Assembly: GCA_946415695.1 (NCBI GenBank)
Contig: CAMKTM010000074.1
Coordinates: 1 to 10,757 of the forward strand
From: an uncultured Prevotellaceae bacterium
GTDB lineage: Bacteria > Bacteroidota > Bacteroidia > Bacteroidales > Bacteroidaceae
Direction of reading: 5' to 3'
Length of the DNA stretch: 10,757 nucleotides
The notes beneath the pieces were generated by a model, which was not told the origin of the DNA, ran no database searches, and was given only the letters and a program-made list of their open reading frames with translations. Made by a program: the position numbers and the translations under genes. This document shows, piece by piece, positions 1-6,663 of the stretch (its first letter is position 1; each line of letters starts with the position of its first letter).

Positions 1-66
1 AATAAGAGCGTGCCTTGTTTACAATAAGAGCGTGGCTTGTTTGCAATAAGAGCGTGGCTTGTTTTT
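1..66. repeat. 22-bp tandem repeat array, three units (array A)
   Basis: Three adjacent 22-bp units lie at 1-22, 23-44 and 45-66. Each begins AATAAGAGCGTG and ends CTTGTTT plus two variable bases. The units differ by a few substitutions (for example GTGCC versus GTGGC). The same unit forms a six-copy array at 6488-6619. The array begins at the window edge and may extend to the left. It ends 32 bp from the stop codon of the minus-strand fprA gene, so it would lie in or just past that transcript's 3' end. Because 22 is not a multiple of three and no long ORF uses it, it is probably non-coding. Its function is unknown. Confidence 0.9.
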
Positions 67-98
67 GTGGACGACGTGTGATGTTCTGTCGGAGCTGG

Positions 99-1367
99 CT
101 ATTTTACCATTGCTTCAGCCAGTTGTTCAAGCTGCACTTCATCGGCGGCCTTCATGCGGGAACGGATGGTAACGAGGGGTTCCACGATTTGGCAATCCTT
201 CATGGCTTCAATCATTTCACGCATGACGCGGCCTGCACTGGGTGCCCAACTGCCGTTCTCGACGATGCCGAAGCGGCGCTTCTGGTAGTTCTTTATCTGA
301 AGATGATAGAGGAAGTCGTGCATGACGGGGAAGACGCCGCCGTCGTAGCTGGCTGCCATGACCACGATGTTGGGGTAGCGGAAAGCATCCTCGATGACCT
401 CCGCCATGTCGTCGCGGCTGAGGTCGCTCACTACAACCTTCTTCGCTCCCTTCTCACGGAGCATCTCGCCGAAGCGCTCCGCAGCCGCAGCCGTGCCGCC
501 ATGAATGCTGGCGTATGCCACGAGCACGCCTTCGCTCTCGGGTTCGTAGCGGCTCCAGATGTCGTAGAGCCTGATGGCCTCTTTCATGGCCTTGCCAGTA
601 AGGACAGGGCCGTGCAGCGGACAGATGGCCTGGATGTCGAGCGCAGCTGCCTTCTTCAGCACGTTCTGCACCTGCACGCCATACTTGCCACAGATGTTGA
701 AGTAGTAGCGGCGAGCCTCGCAAGCCCAATCCTCCCCCGTCGCCTCCAAAGGAGGGGTGAACGGCAAGGTGGACGGACGGTTCTCCCCTCCTTTGGAGGG
801 GTCGGGGGAGGCTTTTCCGAACTTCCCAAACCCGTCGGCCGCAAAGAGCACCTTCTCCTTGTCCTCGTAGCTCATAATGACTTCGGGCCAATGCACCATG
901 GGCGCAGCGATGAAGTGGAGTGTGTGGCTGCCCAGGGAGAGCGTATCGCCTTCCTTCACGGTGATGACGCGACCTTCGAACGGGAAGCCATCGAAGAAGT
1001 TGGGGAGCATCTTCAAGGCCTGAGCGCTGCAGACAAGCTGCAGTTCGGGATATGCTTCGAGCACCTCTGCTATGAGCGACGCGTGGTCGGGCTCCATGTG
1101 ATGCGCCACGAGATAGGCGGGCTTGCGGCCAGCAAGGGCTGCCGTGAGATTTGCCTTCCACTCGTCCGCCTTGCGGCGGTCGGCTGTGTCCATGATGGCT
1201 ATCTTCTCGTCCTCGATGAGATAGGAATTGTAGCTCATGCCTTCCGGCACAACGTATTGACTCTCGAAGAGGTCGATGTCGAGATCATCGACACCAATGT
1301 ACTTGATAGACCCCCAAGCCCCCTTTAGGGGGATGTCTTGAGCGGCTGTAAAGTTGTCTTCTATCAT
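99..1367 (-). CDS. fprA: Flavodiiron protein (FprA-type O2/NO reductase) with two repeat-derived insertions
   Basis: This is a 422-residue cytoplasmic flavodiiron protein. The family reduces O2 to water and/or NO to N2O at a diiron site fed by FMN, and protects anaerobes from oxygen. The N-terminal metallo-beta-lactamase-like domain shows the iron ligands: H90-x-E92-x-D94-H95, then H159, D178 and H252 in LHGP. A flavodoxin domain follows from about residue 278, with a phosphate-loop-like stretch (YASIHGGTAAAAE) near 285-297. About 73 residues separate D178 from H252, against about 60 in the well-known D. gigas enzyme. The excess coincides with residues 186-213, which are encoded by an inverted-repeat element. 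Residues 12-20 come from another palindromic element, just before the conserved IKYIGVDD. The start ATG follows an AT-rich leader 57 bp after the speA stop. It is the last gene of the topA-aroK-speA-fprA cluster. Substrate preference (O2 or NO) cannot be read here. Confidence 0.93.
   Translation of the reverse strand: MIEDNFTAAQDIPLKGAWGSIKYIGVDDLDIDLFESQYVVPEGMSYNSYLIEDEKIAIMDTADRRKADEWKANLTAALAGRKPAYLVAHHMEPDHASLIAEVLEAYPELQLVCSAQALKMLPNFFDGFPFEGRVITVKEGDTLSLGSHTLHFIAAPMVHWPEVIMSYEDKEKVLFAADGFGKFGKASPDPSKGGENRPSTLPFTPPLEATGEDWACEARRYYFNICGKYGVQVQNVLKKAAALDIQAICPLHGPVLTGKAMKEAIRLYDIWSRYEPESEGVLVAYASIHGGTAAAAERFGEMLREKGAKKVVVSDLSRDDMAEVIEDAFRYPNIVVMAASYDGGVFPVMHDFLYHLQIKNYQKRRFGIVENGSWAPSAGRVMREMIEAMKDCQIVEPLVTIRSRMKAADEVQLEQLAEAMVK
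731..811. repeat. 81-bp inverted-repeat element read in frame within fprA
   Basis: Two 30-bp arms (731-760 and 782-811) are inverted copies of each other with 27 of 30 positions matching, separated by 21 bp. Each arm also contains its own small palindrome, CCTCCAAAGGAGG. The GC-rich pattern (CCTCCCCCG ... GGAGGGG) belongs to the same general class as the short palindromes at 1309-1333, 1401-1425 and 3352-3376. The element spans 81 bp, exactly 27 codons. It encodes roughly residues 186-213 of FprA, a Pro/Gly/Ser-rich stretch (ASPDPSKGGENR, then PFTPPLEATG) unlike the domain around it. It looks like an inserted repeat pair, similar in arrangement to paired REP elements. Confidence 0.85.
1309..1333 (-). 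repeat. 25-bp palindromic element in the 5' coding region of fprA
   Basis: This element matches the reverse complement of the 1401-1425 element at 23 of 25 positions. Its core is CCCCCTAAAGGGGG (minus strand). It is read in frame as FprA residues ~12-20 (IPLKGAWGS), immediately before the conserved start of the flavodiiron fold. With 1401-1425 it forms an inverted pair flanking the fprA start codon. Confidence 0.85.
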
Positions 1368-1400
1368 TATATATTATTTATTAAATTAAACATCTTTCAT

Positions 1401-1425
1401 TCCCCCTAAAGGGGGTTAGGGGGTC
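1401..1425 (+). repeat. 25-bp palindromic element abutting the speA stop codon
   Basis: The element begins TCCCCCTAAAGGGGG and continues TTAGGGGGTC. It is identical to 3352-3376 and in the same orientation. Its last base is the first base of the speA stop triplet (1425-1427). It therefore forms the start of the 3' untranslated stretch of speA and lies 33 bp before the fprA start. The CCCCC/GGGGG stem could fold in the mRNA, but no U-run follows, so a classical intrinsic terminator is not supported. Confidence 0.85.
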
Positions 1426-3317
1426 TATTCCAGATAGGTGTACCCGTAGAGTCCTGCGCGGTAGTTGCTGATGAACTCCTTGCCTTCGCTTGGGGTGATC
1501 TTGCCGTCCTTGATGGCTTTGCTGACCCATATCTCGAGGCGACGGACAAGCTTCTTCGGGTCGTACTGCACGTACTCGAGCACATCGGCAACCGTCTCGC
1601 CGTCGATGAACTGCTCGATGGTGTAATCGTCCTTGTCAACGCTGATGTGTACGGCGTTCGTGTCGCCGAAAAGGTTGTGCATGTTGCCAAGAATCTCCTG
1701 GTAAGCTCCTACGAGGAAAACGCCGATGTAGTAGTGCTCGTCGGAGCGGACGGGATGCAGAGGGATGTAGTTCGTCTGCTGTCCGCCGTTGACGTAAGCC
1801 GAAATCTTGCCGTCGCTGTCGCAGGTGATGTCCTGCAGGGTGGCGCTGCGTGTAGGCTGCTCCTCTAAACGTGCAATCGGCATGATGGGGAAGAGCTGGT
1901 CAATGCCCCACGAGTCGGGCATGCTCTGGAAGAGCGAGAAGTTGCAGAAATACTTGTCCGCCATCTGCTTGTCGAGATTGCGAAGCTCGTCGGGCACATG
2001 CTTCTGATGGTGTGCCAGCTCTGCCACTTCGTGACTGATGGCCCAATACAAAGACTCGATTTGTGCACGTGTCTTGAGGTCGATGATGCCATGGCGGAAG
2101 AGGTCGAGCGCCTCCTCACGGATGTCCTCGGCATCGTGCCAATCCTCAAGAAGGGAGCGCGAAGAGAGCTTGTCCCAAATCTCCGTCAGGTCGTGCACAA
2201 GCTTGTGGTCATCGGGACCAGGCTCGAAATCTTCGGGCATCTGAGGTGCTGTGACGCTTTCCAAAACATCGATGATGAGCACGCTGTGGTGCGCAGTCAA
2301 TGAGCGTCCGCCTTCCGTGATGAGGTTGGGGTGGGGGATGTCGTTCTTGTCGGCAGCCTCGACGAAGGTGTAGATGCAGTCGTTCACGTACTCCTGAATG
2401 CTGTAGTTCACGCTGCTCTCGCTGTTGCTGCTGCGTGTGCCGTCGTAATCGACGCCCAGTCCGCCACCGCAATCGACGAACTTGATGTCGAAGCCCATTG
2501 CGTGGAGCTGCACATAATACTGTGCTGCCTCGCGAAGGGCGGTGCTGATGCGGCGTATCTTGTTGATTTGGCTGCCGATGTGGAAGTGAATGAGGCGCAG
2601 ACAATCGCGAAGGCCAAGCTCGTCGAGTTTCTGTAATGCCATCAACAACTCCGAAGAGTTCAAACCAAACTTGGAGGCATCGCCGCCGCTCTCGCTCCAC
2701 TTGCCGCTGCCGTTGCTGGCCAGTTTAATGCGGATGCCGAGGTTCGGGTGCACACCAAGTTTCTTTGCCGTCTCTGCAATGACAGCCAGCTCGGGCAACT
2801 TCTCGATGACGAGGAAGACGCGCTTGCCCATCTTCTGTGCCAAGAGAGCCAGTTCGATGAAGTTCTGATCCTTGTGTCCGTTGCAGATGATGAGGCTGTC
2901 GCTGTCCATGTTAGTGGCCAGGACGGCGTGCAGCTCGGGCTTCGAGCCGGCTTCCAGTCCGAGGTTGTAGCGTTTGCCGTGGCTGATGATTTCTTCCACG
3001 ACGGGCCGCATCTGGTTGACCTTGATGGGGAAGATGATGAAGTGCTCGCCCTTGTAGTCGTACTCCTTTGTCGCCTTACGGAAGCATTCGTCGGTCTTCT
3101 CGATGCGGTTGTCGAGAATGTCGGGGAAGCGAAGCAATACGGGAGCCGTCACGTGGCGGGTCGCCAGTTGGTCCACAACCTCCTTTAAGTCCACCTGCAC
3201 GCTGTTCTTCTTGGGCGTGACATAAACGTGCCCTTTCTCGTTGATGCCAAAGTAGTTTACGCCCCAGCCTTTGATGTTGTAGAGCTCCTCAGAGTCCTCG
3301 ATACGCCACTTTTTCAT
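1425..3317 (-). CDS. speA: Biosynthetic arginine decarboxylase
   Basis: This 630-residue, PLP-dependent fold-III decarboxylase converts L-arginine to agmatine, the entry to putrescine and spermidine synthesis when ornithine decarboxylase is absent. Visible motifs are: the PLP Schiff-base lysine K99 in FPIKVNQ; HFHIGSQ at 244-250; the glycine-rich VDCGGGLGVDYDG at 281-293; EGGRSLTAHH at 335-344, where the EGGR run contacts PLP phosphate in this family; and CDSDG at 499-503, holding the probable catalytic cysteine and its following aspartate. A helical insertion (about 355-450) separates the barrel from the C-terminal beta domain, as in other SpeA proteins. Length is close to the E. coli enzyme (~658). 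The start ATG sits inside a short ATTTAC-type repeat, 60 bp after the aroK stop. No signal peptide or membrane segment is seen. Confidence 0.96.
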   Translation of the reverse strand: MKKWRIEDSEELYNIKGWGVNYFGINEKGHVYVTPKKNSVQVDLKEVVDQLATRHVTAPVLLRFPDILDNRIEKTDECFRKATKEYDYKGEHFIIFPIKVNQMRPVVEEIISHGKRYNLGLEAGSKPELHAVLATNMDSDSLIICNGHKDQNFIELALLAQKMGKRVFLVIEKLPELAVIAETAKKLGVHPNLGIRIKLASNGSGKWSESGGDASKFGLNSSELLMALQKLDELGLRDCLRLIHFHIGSQINKIRRISTALREAAQYYVQLHAMGFDIKFVDCGGGLGVDYDGTRSSNSESSVNYSIQEYVNDCIYTFVEAADKNDIPHPNLITEGGRSLTAHHSVLIIDVLESVTAPQMPEDFEPGPDDHKLVHDLTEIWDKLSSRSLLEDWHDAEDIREEALDLFRHGIIDLKTRAQIESLYWAISHEVAELAHHQKHVPDELRNLDKQMADKYFCNFSLFQSMPDSWGIDQLFPIMPIARLEEQPTRSATLQDITCDSDGKISAYVNGGQQTNYIPLHPVRSDEHYYIGVFLVGAYQEILGNMHNLFGDTNAVHISVDKDDYTIEQFIDGETVADVLEYVQYDPKKLVRRLEIWVSKAIKDGKITPSEGKEFISNYRAGLYGYTYLE

Positions 3318-3344
3318 TTACTATTTAATGATTTACGATTTACT
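3316..3344. repeat. ATTTAC-type heptad repeat overlapping the speA start codon
   Basis: Read on the plus strand, ATTTACT (3316-3322), ATTTAAT (3323-3329), ATTTACG (3331-3337) and ATTTACT (3338-3344) follow each other with one extra base at 3330. The speA start triplet (3315-3317) overlaps the first unit. On the mRNA this makes an A/U-rich leader without a purine-rich ribosome binding site, which is common in Bacteroidota. It may be a degenerate simple repeat or just AT-rich leader sequence. Confidence 0.5.
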
Positions 3345-3351
3345 GTTTTGT

Positions 3352-3376
3352 TCCCCCTAAAGGGGGTTAGGGGGTC
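3352..3376 (+). repeat. 25-bp palindromic element just after the aroK stop codon
   Basis: This is an exact copy of the element at 1401-1425, in the same orientation. It lies one base beyond the aroK stop triplet (3378-3380). On the mRNA it gives a CCCCC-TTTA-GGGGG hairpin between aroK and speA, not followed by a U-run. Confidence 0.85.
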
Positions 3377-3377
3377 T

Positions 3378-3905
3378 CTATAGTCCCAGCTCTTCGCGGA
3401 TAAGTTTTACGCTGATTTGCAGTTTGTCATAGTTGTCGAGCAGTGTTACGTCGATGACGTGTTCTGCCTTTAGGTAGAAGGGTTCGCGCTGCTGAAGCGA
3501 GGTGCGGATGTAGTCGAGGAGTTCCTCTTCGCTTTTACCTTGCAGGAGCGGACGTTCCACTTTACGCATCTTGAGGTGCTGAGCCAGCACTTCCGGCGTT
3601 GCTTTCAGATAGACGCTTTCGCCTACGCTGCGTATGTAGTCCATGTTGTCGAAGAAGCATGGTGTGCCGCCTCCGCAGCTGAGGACAATGTCCTCGAACT
3701 CTGCGGCTTCGTGGAGCATGTTGCGTTCTATTTCGCGGAAGCCGTCTTCGCCTCTTTCTTCAAAGAGTTGTGCCACAGTGCGATGGTAACGCATCTCGAT
3801 GTACCAGTCGAGGTCGTAGAAGGTGCGACCCAAGGCAAGGGCGAGCTGACGTCCGACGGTTGTCTTGCCCGAGCCCATGTAGCCGATGAGGATGATGCTT
3901 TTCAT
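3378..3905 (-). CDS. aroK: Shikimate kinase
   Basis: The 175-residue cytoplasmic enzyme phosphorylates shikimate at the 3-hydroxyl with ATP, the fifth step of the pathway to chorismate and aromatic amino acids. Motifs are the Walker A loop GYMGSGKTT (8-16), DLD at 31-33, FREIE at 56-60 (Phe/Arg/Glu of the shikimate pocket), GGGTP at 78-82, and the lid segment KVERPLL with R118 (115-121). Length is typical of the family (~170). The chosen ATG (3903-3905) overlaps the topA stop as ATGA on the minus strand, indicating translational coupling. An upstream in-frame ATG at 3980 would add 25 basic residues that overlap topA and do not look like this family, so it is not used. aroK versus aroL cannot be distinguished beyond the family. 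Confidence 0.96.
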   Translation of the reverse strand: MKSIILIGYMGSGKTTVGRQLALALGRTFYDLDWYIEMRYHRTVAQLFEERGEDGFREIERNMLHEAAEFEDIVLSCGGGTPCFFDNMDYIRSVGESVYLKATPEVLAQHLKMRKVERPLLQGKSEEELLDYIRTSLQQREPFYLKAEHVIDVTLLDNYDKLQISVKLIREELGL

Positions 3906-6298
3906 TTGCGTGCGAAGCGGTGTTTTGCTGGCTTTTCTCCTGCGGTCTTTTCCTTCTGCCCTTCGATTATCTCCATGCATTCTTCGTAGGTCAGTTCTTT
4001 TGCTTTTTCGTGCATGGCCTTGGGCAGACGGTAGTTGTTGCCTTTATAAGCGATGTATGGGCCGTAGCGTCCTTTCAGGACTTCCAGTTCTGGTTCTTCT
4101 TCGAAAGTCTTGAGGTGGCGTTCTGCCTCTTCCTGATGTTTGTGGTGCATCATGATGACGGCTTGCTCGAAGGTGATTTCCATTGGGTCTTTGTCTTTCG
4201 GGATGGAGACGTATGAGCCTTTGTGGGCGACGTATGGTCCGTATTTGCCTGCTCCGATGGTGATGGGTTCGCCTTCGTACGTTCCTAATTTGCGAGGCAG
4301 CTGGAAGAGTTCGATGGCTTCTTCCAGGGTGATGGTCTCGAGCTTTTGTCCGGCATTGAGTTGTGCGAAGCGGGGTTTTTGCCCGTTCTCGCTGTTGCCC
4401 ATCTGAACGACTGGGCCGAAGCGGCCAATCTTGACTGTGACGGGTGCTCCTGTTTTGGGGTCGTTGCCCAGCAGGCGTTCGCCGACTTTATGCACTGTGT
4501 GGGTGTTGACGGACTTCTCGACGAGTGGTTCGAAGCCTTCGTAGAAGTTTTTCACGACGCCTTCCCAGGCGATTTTGCCTTCGGCTATTTCGTCGAATTC
4601 CTTCTCGATGTCTGCCGTGAAGTTGTAGTCCATGATTTCGGGGAAGTTCTCCTTCAGGTAGTCGTTCACGACGATGCCTGTGTCGGTGGGCATCAGTTTG
4701 CCGCGTTCCTGCCCTACAAAGGTGGTGTGCGACTCTGTGACCAGTTTGTCTCCGGTGAGTGTGATGGTCTGGTAGGTGCGTTCTTCGCCTGGTTTGTCTC
4801 CTTTTTCTACGTATTCGCGCTGCTGAATGGTCGTGATGGTGGTGGCATAGGTGCTGGGGCGGCCGATGCCAAGTTCTTCGAGCTTGCGGACGAGGCTTGC
4901 CTCGTTGTAGCGGACGGGACGCTGGGAGAAGCGCTGGGTGGCTGTGATTTGTTCGCGGCTCAGGTTTTCGCCGACTGTCATGGCGGGCAGTGTGCTCAAG
5001 TTCTCGTTGTCGCCGTTCTCGTTGTAGAAAGCCCCGTCAATGCTTGTCTTTTGTGGGAGTGCCTCTTCGCTATAGACGCGCAGGAAGCCGTTGAACTTGA
5101 CAACTTCGCCTTCTGCGAGGAAGACTTCTTCTTTGCCGCTTATGCCGATGGTCACTCCTGTGTGCTCCAGCTCGGCATCGGCCATTTGGCTTGCAATGGT
5201 GCGTTTCCAGATGAGGTCGTAGAGGCGTCGTTCCTGCTGGTTGCCTTCTATTTGCTGTTGGTCCATGTAGGTGGGCCGGATGGCTTCGTGTGCTTCTTGA
5301 GCGCCTTTCGAGCTGGTGTGGTACTGGCGTGTCTTCACGTATTCTTCGCCCATTTGTTCGGCAATGACCTTTTTGCTGGCATTCAGGCAGAGTTTGCTCA
5401 GATTTACGCTGTCGGTACGCATGTAGGTGATGCGACCGTTTTCGTAGAGGTGCTGGGCCACCATCATGGTCTGTGCCACGGTGAAGCCGAGCTTGTGGGC
5501 AGCTTCCTGTTGGAGGGTGCTGGTCGTGAAGGGGGGAGCCGGAGTGCGCTTAATGGGCTTTGTCGTAATGTCCTGCACGCTGAAGAGACAGCCCTTGCAG
5601 CTCTCCAGGAAGGATTGTGCCTCTTCGGCTGTGGGGAAGCGTCGGTTGAGCACAGCCTTCACTTCAGACCCCTCTAAATCTCCTTTTGATGGGGAGTCGG
5701 AGAGGGTCCGGAAGGTGGCCGTCACGCGGTAGTTCTCCTCGCAGCGGAAGGCTTCTATTTCGCGTTCGCGCTCCACGATGAGGCGTACGGCGACGCTCTG
5801 AACGCGACCGGCCGAAAGGCTTGGCTTCACTTTGCGCCAAAGCACCGGGCTGAGCTTAAAGCCCACGATGCGGTCGAGCACACGGCGAGCCTGCTGGGCG
5901 TTCACCAGGTTGATGTCAATCTGACGTGGGTGCTCGATGGCTTCCAGGATGGCTGGCTTCGTGATTTCGTGGAAAACGATGCGGCGAGTGTTTTCGGGCT
6001 TCAGGCCGAGCACTTCGTAAAGATGCCAGCTGATGGCTTCTCCTTCGCGGTCTTCATCGGATGCCAGCCAAACCATGCTTGCTTTTTCTGCCTGACTTTT
6101 CAGTTGGGCCACCACCTTTGTCTTGTCGGAAGGCACCTCATACTGCGGTGCGAACGTCTTTTCGTCCACGCTGAACGAGCGTTTCTTCAGGTCGCGTATG
6201 TGTCCGTAGCTTGACAGGACCTTGTACTTGTCACCAAGAAATTTTTCTATTGTCTTAGCCTTTGCTGGGCTTTCCACAATAACCAGATTATCCTTCAT
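3902..6298 (-). CDS. topA: DNA topoisomerase I (type IA)
   Basis: This 798-residue enzyme relaxes negative supercoils by cutting one DNA strand through a 5'-phosphotyrosine. The TOPRIM domain starts at the N terminus, with VIVESPAKAKTIE (catalytic E9) and the DEDREGE acidic motif at 81-87. LSAGRVQSVAVRLI is at 161-174. The active-site tyrosine is Y292 in ITYMRTDS. GIGRPSTYATTI lies at 477-488. The C terminus has three glycine-aromatic repeats (GRFGPVVQ ~625, GKYGPYVAHKG ~684, GRYGPYIAYKG ~743) and no cysteine tetrads, unlike the zinc-ribbon tail of E. coli TopA. Residues ~198-211 (TLSDSPSKGDLEGS) match an in-frame palindromic element. It is the first gene of the minus-strand cluster, and its stop overlaps the aroK start. 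A promoter candidate lies ~30 bp upstream of the ATG. Confidence 0.97.
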   Translation of the reverse strand: MKDNLVIVESPAKAKTIEKFLGDKYKVLSSYGHIRDLKKRSFSVDEKTFAPQYEVPSDKTKVVAQLKSQAEKASMVWLASDEDREGEAISWHLYEVLGLKPENTRRIVFHEITKPAILEAIEHPRQIDINLVNAQQARRVLDRIVGFKLSPVLWRKVKPSLSAGRVQSVAVRLIVEREREIEAFRCEENYRVTATFRTLSDSPSKGDLEGSEVKAVLNRRFPTAEEAQSFLESCKGCLFSVQDITTKPIKRTPAPPFTTSTLQQEAAHKLGFTVAQTMMVAQHLYENGRITYMRTDSVNLSKLCLNASKKVIAEQMGEEYVKTRQYHTSSKGAQEAHEAIRPTYMDQQQIEGNQQERRLYDLIWKRTIASQMADAELEHTGVTIGISGKEEVFLAEGEVVKFNGFLRVYSEEALPQKTSIDGAFYNENGDNENLSTLPAMTVGENLSREQITATQRFSQRPVRYNEASLVRKLEELGIGRPSTYATTITTIQQREYVEKGDKPGEERTYQTITLTGDKLVTESHTTFVGQERGKLMPTDTGIVVNDYLKENFPEIMDYNFTADIEKEFDEIAEGKIAWEGVVKNFYEGFEPLVEKSVNTHTVHKVGERLLGNDPKTGAPVTVKIGRFGPVVQMGNSENGQKPRFAQLNAGQKLETITLEEAIELFQLPRKLGTYEGEPITIGAGKYGPYVAHKGSYVSIPKDKDPMEITFEQAVIMMHHKHQEEAERHLKTFEEEPELEVLKGRYGPYIAYKGNNYRLPKAMHEKAKELTYEECMEIIEGQKEKTAGEKPAKHRFARK
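5667..5708. repeat. Imperfect palindromic element read in frame within topA
   Basis: The left arm GACCCCTCTAAATCTCC (5667-5683) pairs imperfectly with GGGGAGTCGGAGAGGGTC (5691-5708) across a 7-bp loop. The span is 42 bp, 14 codons. It encodes TopA residues ~198-211, including the tell-tale SPSKGD stretch that resembles SPDPSKGG from the fprA insertion. It looks like a diverged member of the same palindromic repeat class. Confidence 0.7.
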
Positions 6299-6327
6299 GT
6301 TTGATGATTTAATTGAATTTGCGGCAG

Positions 6328-6335
6328 CAAAGGTA
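6328..6335 (-). promoter_or_regulatory. Candidate topA promoter -7 element
   Basis: On the minus strand the octamer TACCTTTG fits the Bacteroidota -7 consensus TAnnTTTG exactly. It lies 29 bp before the topA ATG, predicting a leader of about 20 nt. No clear TTTG -33 element is found 19-21 bp upstream, where the DNA is very AT-rich (6341-6385). Known consensus, inferred site. Confidence 0.5.
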
Positions 6336-6487
6336 ATTCTTTTTTTCTAACTATACATTATATATATATAAAAATTTTACTTTTTCCCATAATTCTTCTC
6401 ATTATTCCCGCTTTCTTGAAAAATTATTACTATGTGCGTGGCGTGCCTGCGCGCGGTTCTATTTTATTGACCGCGCGGTCTTGTTTC
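6336..6487. other. AT-rich gap upstream of topA with a GC-rich hairpin
   Basis: The gap between topA and the 22-bp array has no plausible gene. From 6337 to about 6430 it is strongly AT-rich, including a run of alternating TA near 6359-6370. It then turns abruptly GC-rich. Arms GCGCGGT (6451-6457) and ACCGCGC (6470-6476) form a 7-bp stem with a T-rich 12-nt loop. A perfect 12-bp palindrome, GACCGCGCGGTC, sits at 6469-6480. The hairpin could act late in the rpe transcript or upstream of topA; nothing shows which. Confidence 0.5.
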
Positions 6488-6619
6488 AATAAGAGGGTGC
6501 CTTGTTTTCAATAAGAGCGTGCCTTGTTTACAATAAGAGCGTGCCTTGTTTACAATAAGAGCGTGCCTTGTTTATAATAAGAGCGTGCCTTTATTGCAAT
6601 AAGGGCGTGCCTCGTTTTT
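6488..6619. repeat. 22-bp tandem repeat array, six units (array B)
   Basis: Six contiguous 22-bp units start at 6488, 6510, 6532, 6554, 6576 and 6598. Units two and three are identical; the outer ones are diverged, with the last two (TTTATTGC and CTCGTTTTT ends) the most different. The unit is the same as in array A at 1-66. The array lies 44 bp past the stop of minus-strand rpe and 153 bp or more upstream of the topA promoter candidate. Both arrays end, in plus-strand reading, with a final unit closing in GTTTTT followed by a G-rich GKGGASGA sequence, so the boundary itself seems conserved. No coding role is apparent. Confidence 0.93.
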
Positions 6620-6663
6620 GGGGAGGATGCGTTGCGATGTGTACAAAACGAGACGATGATGTC

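Noticed and set aside
15..1328. 437-codon plus-strand ORF over fprA
   Set aside because: It is antisense to a gene with clear iron-ligand and flavodoxin motifs; its own translation shows no recognisable domain and it runs through the repeat insertions.
1401..1425. Intrinsic terminator between speA and fprA
   Set aside because: A GC-rich hairpin is possible, but no U-run follows on the transcribed strand; the copy after aroK is the same.
3906..3980. N-terminal extension of shikimate kinase from the ATG at 3980
   Set aside because: The 25 extra residues are basic and unlike the family, overlap topA, and the ATG at 3905 gives a normal N terminus with ATGA coupling.
4346..5677. 443-codon plus-strand ORF over topA
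   Set aside because: It lies opposite well-conserved TopA sequence, and its Cys/Ala/Val/Phe-rich translation is typical of an antisense shadow frame.
6488..6619. CRISPR array
   Set aside because: Units are contiguous 22-mers without unique spacers, and no cas genes are in the window.
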